NCBI RefSeq assembly: GCF_027580225.2
Contig: NC_073358.2
Location: 23,586,501-23,650,500 of the forward strand
Origin: Misgurnus anguillicaudatus
Taxonomy: Eukaryota; Chordata; Actinopteri; Cypriniformes; Cobitidae
Length of the DNA stretch: 64,000 bases
Direction: 5' to 3'
The position numbers and the translations under genes were made by a program. How positions within the stretch are numbered: position 1 is the first letter of the stretch; every line of letters begins with the position of its first letter. This document shows, in pieces, positions 55,101 to 64,000 of this stretch. The notes beneath the pieces are model-generated. The model saw nothing but the letters and a program-made list of their open reading frames with translations. It was not told where the DNA came from and did no database searches.

Positions 55101-56086
55101 ACGTCTGAATTTCATGCTCATTGGTTATCAAAATAAAATACTTCATTATCTGTGAACAAACAAAATCAATCCTATTTGCATAAATCCAAGAAGCAACCTG
55201 TTGAACACAATGTGTGACTGTTAGGAAAATTTTGGAGATGATTATAGAAAAATGTTTCTCAGTGTTTTCCGGCTTTAATTTACAATTTCTTTTTTCAAAG
55301 AATATAAGGTCTTGGTCTGTTTGTTTTAATGCATGTTTATGGATTAACAATATTATTGTATGTTAGTAAGAATTGGACAAACCAGTCAACACAATTTTTG
55401 TCAGCATCTCCTTGTTGTTTCATCATCAAGAACTTGTTTATACTAGTTTTCAAGAAAGAGGATGTAAAAACATTTGACCATTTTTATCAGAAAAAAGACG
55501 CTTTCTTCCACATCCTAGTTTTTGGTTTCATAAAGCATTTCCTAAGTAAAAAAATATAGGGCTTGATTTATGATAAGTTGCATGTAAATATGCATCATTT
55601 TCTGTTATATATAACTGATGTTATTACATGTAACATGTGTAACAAAGACACTGTAAAATAAAATATTACCCATGAGTGGAACCAATGGATTCAAACCACA
55701 TTTTACCACTGGTTATTTATTATACATGATTATTATTGTGTTTCACTTCACAGTCCCAAGTTAATTGTAACATTTCACCCTTTTAAGTGCTGTCAGTAAA
55801 CCTGTTGGTCAAAATGTGCAAATATTTTTTAGTAAATGAAATGTACACTGTACTGTAGTAGTGCTATAACTTTAAACCAGCAAACAAATATTTAGTATTT
55901 AGTATTGGTTTTGATAAAAAAAAATAGCTTTTCTAAAAAAAATGTTAATTTTTTACTTAATAATTCATGCCTTATTAGTGGGTTAATATGTGCTTTAAAT
56001 AATTTGAAGAGAAAGTTTTTCCGAGAAATGGCAATAAAAGATGGAAGCTTCAGTAATGAAACAAAAATTGAGAAGTAGCTCAATAA

Positions 56087-56114
56087 GGAAACTCCCAGAT
56101 CTAGAGTATATAAA
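56087..56114 (+). promoter_or_regulatory. Proximal promoter of chemokine copy B
   Basis: GGAAACTCCC (56087-56096) and TATATAAA (56107-56114), the same arrangement as in copy A. Confidence 0.65.
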
Positions 56115-56200
56115 TCTACTCAACACATTCATTTATAATCTCACTGATCCATACATAGCCTACAACAAGCAAAGAAAAGACCATCAAGAGCAAAATGACA

Positions 56201-56820
56201 ATGAAGACTGTTGCAGCTTTTGTTTTTCTGGCCTGTCTGGTGGCTGTAGGAGTGAATGGTAAGTGTGATCTTTGAGATTAATCAAAATACCTTTACTCTG
56301 TACCAACAGATTTGTTAATGGTTTATTTCTGCATCCACTGTATGAATATATAATAATTGAAAATGTTCTTGCAGGGCAGGACAGGTCTTCCAGGGGCAGA
56401 TGTCTCTGTGCTGATAAAGGAGTTAATATGGTTTTAGTAAAGAACATTCAGAAGGTTGAAATCATTCCTCCAAGTCCATCTTGTTCAAAACAGGAGATTA
56501 TGTAAGCAATTATTATTTCTTTCCAAAATTTATATTTGTGTCTCAATTGAAAATTGAATATTGAGTTCATTGCTCCTTTTGTTTAATCATCTAGTGTTAC
56601 TCTAAAAAATGGGGCACGGAAATGCATGAATCCAGAGTCTAAATTCACTAAAAATATCATCAAGTCTCTTGCAAAACGGTAAGAATGCATATTTGCAACT
56701 ATCTGACATTTGTTTCATATGTACTTATTCTTTAAATGTAGCCTACATATATAAACTGTACATAAATAAGAGGACATGTATACAATGAATGTGTCCTGTC
56801 TTCACAGGAGCCAACAGTAG
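56201..56820 (+). CDS. cxcl11-like: CXC chemokine 4 (tandem copy B), cxcl11-like
   Basis: 93 residues. Exons: 56201-56258, 56375-56501, 56595-56678 and 56808-56820, phases 1, 2 and 2. Same signal peptide as A and C. The mature part differs at four places: CLC instead of CFC, NIQK instead of NIEK, SCSKQ instead of SCAKQ, and KNGARK instead of KNDAGRK, the last with a 3-nt in-frame loss. The four cysteines are kept. Unlike A and C, an in-frame ATG lies six bases upstream (56195), which could add Met-Thr; I chose 56201 by comparison with the paralogues. Poly(A) signal at 57089. Confidence 0.92.
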
Positions 56821-57088
56821 GAGATTTCATGCTTCATCGATTCATACACTGTTTGTGGATGAAGAAAATCCTGTTTAAATATATTATTTATATGAAAATA
56901 TTTCTTAAGCTCACTAATTTATTCATGTGGCCATAAAACAGCCTTTGCTTATTTGTAATATTTGTTTTGGTTCATATTTGTTTACAAGAATACTAAACAA
57001 TGTGTCATATGTACAGTCTTTTTTACCATTTGATGTATGATTGTAGTTTGTCTATTTTTTATTGTCCCTATGATGCACAAAAACTGTC

Positions 57089-57094
57089 AAATAA
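57089..57094 (+). terminator. Poly(A) signal AATAAA of chemokine copy B
   Basis: AATAAA in the conserved context CTGTCAAATAAAGC, about 270 bp after the stop. Confidence 0.65.
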
Positions 57095-57954
57095 AGCTTT
57101 TTATCTAAATGAAAATTCTTCTGACTTGTTGGGGTCTGTGGATGTTTTTAGTGACTGTGAAATAGTTTGATTCATAGCAAAACTGTTTAATACCACATAA
57201 AAGTTGCATGGACAATGCATGCACAGAATAACATATGAGCTTAATGAGGAGTATGACAACTGTGAAACTCTTCTTACAAGTCTTTATAGTGTTGTAATAC
57301 ATTTGATTGTAAGTGAATTGTGGAGCTTAACTTGATTGCAAAGTCAGTCACATGTTTGCTCTGGGCAACTAATCATCAAGACAATACAAGTATTTTATAA
57401 ACATTTTTCCAAAATGTGGGAACCTCAACTTTGAGATTTGTCATGTCCTCTGCACTGAAAACAGAGAAAATCTATAACAAATGAAACTTTCTTTTGACTC
57501 AGAGGGCAGAAGGGTGTCACTCATTCATAAATTCATCCTTTAACCTGATAAGGAACACTGTGCCCTAAACGGTACACCCCCTCCCTTGCACGTGAGGCTG
57601 CATTACGTCATTGTAACTTTGAAGCATTAAATCTTCAAAATATACGGTCATGCGTCGTTGTAAAGCTTACACTTACGGGATTCCATTAAGCGCACACACA
57701 AAGCATAATATGATTTTTAGCAGTCATAAAACTGTAATCTAGTTGTTAGTTACCTGAACCGGGCGGCTCCGATTTAGGATATTTACTTACCTTTAAAATC
57801 TTCCCTTTATCCGCTTTGGTGAAATTGTCCAAAACAAATTGTTCATAAATCCCCAAAAGTCCAAGGAAATGGAATATCCAAGCCTTTTAATCCAAAACGA
57901 TTTGTTCATCTCACAATCTTGACGTTTCTGACCAATTTATGTATAAATAGGCCA

Positions 57955-58115
57955 CCTTTAGCAGCAACAACTGCAATCAAGTGTTTGTGATAACTTGCAA
58001 TGAGTCTGTGGAGGAATTTTGGCCCACTCATATTTGCAGATTTGTTGTAACTCAGCCACATTGGAGGGTCTTCGAGCATGAACCACCTTTATTAGGTCAT
58101 GTGTAAGGGAAAAAT
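57955..58115 (-). mobile_element. Tc1-like element fragment
   Basis: Nearly the same sequence as 52722-52855: AGTGTTTGTGATAACTTGCA and GAGGAATTTTGGCCCACTCA to ACCACCTTTATTAGGTCATG. Belongs to the family of the 52469 element. The adjoining segment of that family may be the piece at 59680. Confidence 0.7.
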
Positions 58116-58805
58116 AATATATCCATTTGGCCCAATGGCGGAAAACCAACCGGCATGGCAGAAGGGTCCTCACGGGTTCGGTCTTTTCAGGCACTTACCA
58201 ATGACGTTTTAACATTCGTAATTTATGTTGTTTTATCTGACTCCGAAAGATAAAACTTGTTGTTCGTAATATGAATCAAATAGATAATTGTGGAATTTGA
58301 ATAATCGTTTGATCATTCTATTTAACTTATGTTTATATCGACTTCATTCATTTGATTACCAATGTCGTATCGGCCGACATTGGTCGTTGTGCGGGTTCCG
58401 AAAAAATACTTTACCGTACCAGAGGCTCTTGGCTAAAGCAATTTAACAATGCCGCTCCCGCGATCTCTTGCTTCAAAGACACAGCACTGTGGAAAATCCC
58501 ATCTTTACCCTTTACTAACCTTCCTTAAATATCCGGAGAGAACAACGCATTGTAATAATGACAGAACTAGTGATTGGTTGTTGTCTAATATACATAAAGT
58601 GGGTGATTGGTGGACAGGTTTAAGCCGCGGGGTGTCTCCCATTGAGTGAATTTTATTCTCACTTTAACATTGAATTCTGTTGTCATCTGAGTGGTCGCAT
58701 TGTACTACTTGCACTGAAACATTTCGAATGATACCAAACAAGACCAGATTAAGATTCTTTGTGCATGCAGAATATAACATTTCATATACAGGTTATAAGT
58801 GAGAC
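58116..58805. other. Spacer, no feature seen
   Basis: No gene or paired ends recognised. It separates two Tc1-like fragments and is probably unassigned insertion sequence. Confidence 0.4.
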
Positions 58806-59170
58806 TTAAAGGTGCTCTAAGCGAATTCATGCGTTTTAGACCATAAAACATTTTTTGTTACATACAGCAAACATCTCCTCACTATCTGCTTGCTGCCTGT
58901 CCGCTGATCAAACTGTAAAAAAAGTGATCTCTGTAGACAGCCCAGGCTCCGCAAACTGCAATACAAACAAAGTGGCCAAACCTACAAACAGAAACCATAA
59001 CAAAGTGTTCCAGCCAATAAACAACAAGAAGGATTTAAGGGTGGAGGTTGGGCGCGTTCATGAAAGCATGGAAAGGAGGGGGGAGGAGTTAGCTACTCTC
59101 CGTTTGTTTGAAAACAGTTCAAACATCAACAAAAAGTGACGTCACACAGAGTCGCTTAGAGCGCCTTTAA
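58806..59170. mobile_element. TTAA-flanked MITE (365 bp)
   Basis: TTAAAGGTGCTCTAAGCGA on the left, inverted as TCGCTTAGAGCGCCTTTAA on the right, TTAA on both sides. The open frame at 58855-59139 lies wholly inside and is not a gene. Confidence 0.8.
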
Positions 59171-59316
59171 GGGGCTCTGAGCTGAGAGAATGAAGAGAGG
59201 GGGATGAGAAACAGCTTGGTGAGGTGTGAGACTTCTGTCTCCGCACAGTGGGGTGGCTGTCTTGGAGGTAGATATAAATTCTTAGTGGAATATTTCAGAT
59301 GTTAATTTAACAAGAC

Positions 59317-59602
59317 TTAAAGGAACAGTATGTAGGATTGTGGCCAAAACTGGTATTGCGATCACAAAACTTGTGGCTAAAACTGGTACTGCAATCACAA
59401 AACTGGTGGCCAATACACAAAATGACAACATAAACATCAGTTGAGGGCTGCAACTCCACTTTTTAAATGATAATATCCTGGCCAGACCACTGTTGTCAGT
59501 GATATAAGTATTTGAAATGAAAATGATTTCATAATGTCTAGTGACATATCAGGGCCATTTTATGATTAATTGATATAAATTTCTTACATACTGTTCCTTT
59601 AA
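59317..59602. mobile_element. TTAA-flanked MITE, 286 bp, copy 2
   Basis: Same ends and same length as the copy at 2275-2560, and nearly the same sequence throughout. A truncated third copy starts at 59986. Confidence 0.82.
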
Positions 59603-59679
59603 ATGTTTTAGATTTTTTTCCTCTGGATTTAGACATTTGGAAGTTGTATATAGCTACCTTTTGTCAGGATTTGGCACCA

Positions 59680-59930
59680 CCCAACACATGTCATTGCATC
59701 TCAATAAGATTGAGGCCAGGACTTTGACTAGGCCACTCGAAATTCTTTATTTTGTTTTTCTTCAGCCATTCAGAGGTGGACTTGCTGGTGTGTTTTGGAT
59801 CATTGTCCTACTGCATAGCCTAATTTCGCTTCAGCTTGAGGTCACAAACAGATGGCCGGACATTATCCATGTGTTTGGATTTTGTTTTCTCTTCATAATA
59901 AAAACCTTTATTTTTTAAAATTGCATGTTG
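59680..59930 (-). mobile_element. Tc1-like element fragment (middle part)
   Basis: GGACTTTGACTAGGCCACTC, CAGCCATTCAGAGGTGGACT and GAGGTCACAAACAGATGGCC are the segment of the Tc1 family that is missing from the 52469 element. Probably the other half of the copy begun at 57955, separated by later insertions. Confidence 0.65.
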
Positions 59931-59985
59931 TGTTCACTTTTGTTATTTGTGATTAATATTTCAATTTGTTTGATGATCTGAAACA

Positions 59986-60057
59986 TTAAAGTAACAGTAT
60001 TTAGGATTGTGGCCAAAACTGGTACTGCAATCACAAAACTTGTGGCTAAAACTGGGT
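59986..60057. repeat. Truncated third copy of the 286-bp MITE
   Basis: TTAAAGTAACAGTATTTAGG, then GGCCAAAACTGGTACTGCAA, matches the first 70 bp of the 286-bp family and then stops. Confidence 0.7.
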
Positions 60058-61783
60058 AAGGCCACGTCAAAGATTGAAATCAATGTGAGGTCCATTCTAT
60101 ATATGTATAGAATGCTGAAAAGACTTATGTTGCCTAATCTGCTCTCAGTTTCGTTGATTATTAGCAGAAGGTACAGCATTTCCAGATTCCTCTTTTAGGT
60201 TCATTTTTTGTTTCAGATTTATTTCATCATGACTTGAAAACAACGTCAAAATTCTACAGTACATAAAGAGGTAGTGAAAATATCTATCATTGAAATCAGA
60301 GGTTATGTCTCATGCCGTGATTTGCATTTCATGTTCATTGGTTATTTATTCATCAGAAAAGATTAATCACTGAATTTCATCATTTCCATTATTAAAATAC
60401 TTCATTATCTGTGAACAAAAGGAAAAAATCAGTCATATTTGCATAAATCCAAGAAGCAACCTGTTGAACACAAATGTGTGACTGTTAGGAAAATTATGGA
60501 GATGGTTAGAGAAAAATGTTTCTCAGTGTTTTCCGGCTCTAAAAGATGTTAGGTCTTGGTCTATGTTTGTTTTAATGCATGTTTATATTAAAACAAGTTA
60601 GTTAATAATTAATAAATATTATTGTATGTTAATAAGAATTGGACAAACCAGTCAACACATTAAAGGTGAATGTTTTTGTCAGCATCTCCTTGTTGTTTCA
60701 TCATCAGGAACTGTTGTTTATACTAGTTTTCAAGAAAGAGGTAGTAAAAACGACTATTTTCGTCAGGGAAAAGACGCTTTCTTCCACATCCTAGTTTGTG
60801 GTTTCATAAAGCATTTCTTAAGTAAATAAAAACAGTAGGGCTTGGTTTATGATAAGTTGCATGTAATTATGCATCATTTTCTGTTATTACATGTATCATG
60901 TGTAACAAAGACACTGCAAAATAAAATGTTACCCATGCGTGGAACCAATGGATTCAAACCACACTTTACCACTGGTTATATGCACGATTATTATTGTGTA
61001 ATACTTCACAGTCCAAAATTAATTGTAACATTTCACCTTTTAAAGTGCTGCCAGCAGTAAACCTCTACGTGAAAATTTGCAAAATGTTTTTATTAAAAGA
61101 AATGAACAGTGTACTGTAGTAAGTAGTGCTATAACTTTAAATCAGCAAACAAATATTTAGTATTACCAACGCTATCTCATGGCAATTTGTCAGATTTTAC
61201 GAGGTGACTAATTCGTATGACCACATTTCTACATTTTGTACAATTTGCCTTGACCCCCATGACGTGGGGTTAGGGGTGGGGTTTTGTTATTTTACATCTA
61301 CATCTACATCTGAAAAGCCAAATAAAGTCTTAGGCCATCGGGAGCCTGTTGCATAAATTACTTAGACTAATCTTACAAGTAAGTCATCTAAGATTTTTTT
61401 TCAAGATTGGTCATAAGTCTTTGATGTCATTTATATCAAAAGCTAATTGATTAAAGTGAAATCAGTGAGTAAAATCAAATGTTGATGCTTTTAATCTCAT
61501 AATTATTAGCCTGGATTCCACAGGCTGGGTCACATATCATAAAATAATAACAATTGGTTGATAATTTAAAAAGGTCATAATTTCTCTATTCATCCCTAAT
61601 GCCTGACATTTTCTCCATAATGGTATCGATGTATAGTCTTTTGATTTTATTATATTTTTTTACTTAATAATTCATGCCATAGAGGGTTAATATGTGCTTT
61701 AAATAATTTGAAGAGAAAGTATTTCCGAGAAATGGCAATAAAAGATGGAAGCTAGAGTGAGGAACGGAGAAGTGGCTGAAAAA

Positions 61784-61811
61784 GGAAACCCCCAGATCTA
61801 GAGTATATAAA
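61784..61811 (+). promoter_or_regulatory. Proximal promoter of chemokine copy C
   Basis: GGAAACCCCC (61784-61793) replaces the GGAAACTCCC of A and B; TATATAAA is at 61804-61811. The sequence just upstream (GAGTGAGGAACGGAGAAGTG) has lost the GAAACAAAAATT present in A and B, so regulation of this copy may differ. Confidence 0.6.
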
Positions 61812-61897
61812 TCTACTCAACACATTCATTTATAATCTCACTGATCCACACATAGCCTACAACAAGCAAAGAAAAGACCATCAAGAGCAAAAGGACA

Positions 61898-62519
61898 ATG
61901 AAGACTGTTGCAGCTTTTGTTTTTCTGGCCTGTCTGGTGGCTGTAGGAGTGAATGGTAAGTGTGATCTTTGAGGTTAATCAAAATACCTTTACTCTGTAC
62001 CAACAGATTTGTTTATAGTATATTTTTGCATCCACTGTATAAATATAAAATCAATGAAAATGTTCTTGCAGGGCAGGACAGGTCTTCCAGGGGCAGATGT
62101 TTCTGTGCTGATAAAGGAGTTAATATGGTTTTAGTAAAGAACATTGAGAAGGTTGAAATCATTCCTCCAAGTCCATCTTGTGCAAAACAGGAAATTATGT
62201 AAGTAATCATTATTTGTTTCCAAAATTAATATTTGTGTATCTTTGAAAATTGAATATTGAGTTCATTGCTCCTTTTGTTCAATCATATAGTGTTACTCTA
62301 AAAAATGACGCAGGACGAAAATGCATGAATCCAGAGTCTAAATTCACTAAAAATATCATCAAGTCTCTTGCAAAACGGTAAGAATGCATATTTGCAACTA
62401 TCTGACATTTGTTTCATATGTACTTATTCTTTAAATATAGCCTACATATATAAACTGTACATAAATAAGAGGAAATGTATACAATGAATGTGTCCTGTCT
62501 TCACAGGAGCCAGCAGTAG
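61898..62519 (+). CDS. cxcl11-like: CXC chemokine 5 (tandem copy C), cxcl11-like
   Basis: 94 residues, predicted protein identical to copy A. Exons: 61898-61955, 62072-62198, 62291-62377 and 62507-62519, phases 1, 2 and 2. Signal peptide MKTVAAFVFLACLVAVGVNG, then GRCFCADKGVNMV, PPSPSCAKQEI and GRKCMNPESKF. Coding differences from A are synonymous, for example CAG for CAA in the last exon. Poly(A) signal at 62789. Confidence 0.93.
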
Positions 62520-62788
62520 GAGATTTCATGCTTCATCGATTCATACACTGTTTGTGGATGAAGAAAATCCTGTTTAAATATATTATTTATATGAACATAT
62601 TTCTTAAGCTGATTAATTTATTCATCTGATCATAAAACAGCCTTTGCTTATTTGTAATATTTGTTTTGGATAATATTTTTACAACAAGAATAGTAAACAA
62701 TGTGTCATATGTACAGTCTTTTTTACCATTTGATGTATGATTGTAGTTTTTCTATTTTATATTGTCCCTATGATGCACAAAAACTGTC

Positions 62789-62794
62789 AAATAA
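62789..62794 (+). terminator. Poly(A) signal AATAAA of chemokine copy C
   Basis: AATAAA in the same context as copy B, about 270 bp after the stop. Confidence 0.65.
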
Positions 62795-62982
62795 AGCTTT
62801 TTATCTAAATGAAAATTATTCTGACTTGTTGGGTCTGTGGATGGGTTTAGAGATAGCTTGAATCATAGAAAAACTGTTTAATACTACATAAAAGTTGAAT
62901 GGACATTGCATGCACAGAATAACATATGAGCTTAATGGGGAGAATGACAACTCTCCAACTCTTCTTACAAGTCTTTATTTGT

Positions 62983-63541
62983 TGTGTGGCAAAAAGTCTT
63001 AGCTTGAATCTTCATAAGAAAAAATACTCAGGAGACAAAGGTTCCAGGTGCCAAACAAAAATTACTTTATTCGCTCGAGCCAACAAAGTGAGACAATCAA
63101 TGCCCTCCCAACATCTGACTCCATTTTTTATACAGTAAAATCAAACACTTCTTATCTGAGATGACGTATACTCTTCTAATTGGTCTTGGCTTGCCATAAT
63201 TAATTTATTTGTTTGATGTGCAGCTGAATCCTTCTTCATATCTAAAATGACATAGCCTATACAGCTGGACTTCTCAAATCTTAAAATGACGTACTCTGCT
63301 TGTCGGTTGTTTCGACCTTGTTTCTCAAAGTAATTGTGGCGAGAATAATCGGGGTATAGTCACAGGATTGCACCTGGTCTCTTTAAATTAGGAAACTGGG
63401 AAAACGAAAGTTAACTAATCTAGAATGACGTTCTCTTGTTTATCGGTTATGTTGACCTTTTCTCATGGCATAGTGTAGAAACAACAGGCCTTAGGCCTAA
63501 TATAATATTAATATAGTATATGATCAGTAATATACCCAACA
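62983..63541 (-). mobile_element. Probable solo LTR (minus strand)
   Basis: Present in block C but not in A or B. Read on the minus strand it begins TGTTGGGTATATTACTG and ends CTTTTTGCCACACA, the TG...CA form of an LTR. AATAAAG (plus strand 63065-63071) lies about 80 bp before the 3' end as a poly(A) signal. No clear target duplication was seen, so the call is tentative. Confidence 0.45.
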
Positions 63542-64000
63542 AAAACCATTATATGTTTTATTATGATATTAAGTGAATTGTCAAGACTAACTTGATTGCA
63601 AAGTCAGTCACATGTTTGCTCTGGGCAACTTATCATCAAACTGCAGACAATACAAGTATTTTATAAACATTTTTTTAAACGTGGGAACCTCAACTTTGTC
63701 ATCTGCACTGAAAACAGAGAAAAACTACAAATGAAACTTTCTTTTGACTCTTCAAATAAGGAGGGCAGAAGGGTGTCACTCATTCATAAACCCATCCTTT
63801 AAAATAGCACAGAATATAAATATTAAATATTTTGAGTCCACATTCATCATGTATAATAGAGAGATCGAGAAAGTGAGTGTGCTTGATCTGACTGTCATTG
63901 TTTATAGTGACTTTTATTTTACCGTTGATCACACTTTATGGGGAGGTTTCCAGGACAGGGATTAAACTATTCCTAGAATTTAAAAAAAAATGTAAGAGCT

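Larger units (their letters stand above)
55107..57541. repeat. Tandem segmental duplication, block B
   Basis: Homologous to blocks A and C from ATTTCATGCTCATTGGTTAT onward, through the chemokine gene and into CACTCATTCATAAATTCATC. It is shorter than A and C on both sides and lacks the GAGGTGACTAATT segment present in A (49000) and C (61200). Confidence 0.82.
60130..63940. repeat. Tandem segmental duplication, block C
   Basis: Aligns with block A from TCTGCTCTCAGTTTCGTTGA, through GAGGTGACTAATTCGTATGA, the chemokine gene, and the downstream GTTTGCTCTGGGCAACTTAT to GTGACTTTTATTTTA. It carries an extra segment of about 560 bp (62983-63541), probably a solo LTR. Confidence 0.85.

Noticed and set aside
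58855..59139. 94-residue plus-strand gene
   Set aside because: Wholly inside the TTAA MITE at 58806-59170.

Overview
The window looks like nuclear DNA of a teleost fish, most likely a cyprinid. It has short exons with GT-AG introns, AT-rich spacer, and dense DNA transposons of families I know from zebrafish-like genomes: TTAA-flanked MITEs, hAT elements with 8-bp target duplications, Tc1-like elements, a DIRS tyrosine-recombinase retrotransposon, an L2-type LINE and tRNA-derived SINE pieces. Species is inference; no search was run.

Layout. (1) 82-12,297, minus strand: the 5' part of rufy3. There are two alternative first coding exons (12,297-12,024 and 10,579-10,402), both ending in phase 1, then the RUN-domain exons and the start of the coiled coil. 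The gene runs off the left edge. Its introns hold several TTAA MITEs (two abutting), nested MITEs and a dead Tc1 element that itself carries a MITE. (2) 12.3-24.2 kb: no host gene recognised; repeats, including a 3-kb inverted-repeat element split by an L2-like LINE, two hAT elements with perfect 8-bp target duplications and a (TG)n tract. (3) 24,365-24,958 and 30,464-31,129, plus strand: two diverged CXC chemokine genes of four exons each. (4) 32.0-44.9 kb: a transposon-in-transposon block. One nest holds a hAT element, within it a CACTG-ended element with remains of a zinc-finger gene. The next nest holds an inverted-repeat element, a hAT and a 6.3-kb DIRS retrotransposon with three apparently intact ORFs. 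(5) 47.9-63.9 kb, plus strand: three tandem copies (A, B, C) of a duplicated block, each with one complete CXC chemokine gene (50,802, 56,201 and 61,898), separated by repeats.

How the genes relate. The five chemokine genes share the exon plan 58 nt / about 125 nt / about 87 nt / short last exon, with splice phases 1-2-2. All encode a signal peptide and a four-cysteine, ELR-negative CXC domain, closest in my recollection to fish cxcl11-like chemokines. Their proximal promoters carry TATA boxes and NF-kB-like sites, some with STAT- or ISRE-like motifs, so coordinated inflammatory or interferon induction is likely (inference). rufy3 encodes an intracellular RUN-domain adaptor and is unrelated in function. 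I found no clear evidence of an entirely new biological system. The most notable items are the structurally complete DIRS element, the nested transposons, the chemokine array whose outer copies encode the same protein, and two odd rufy3 splice acceptors.
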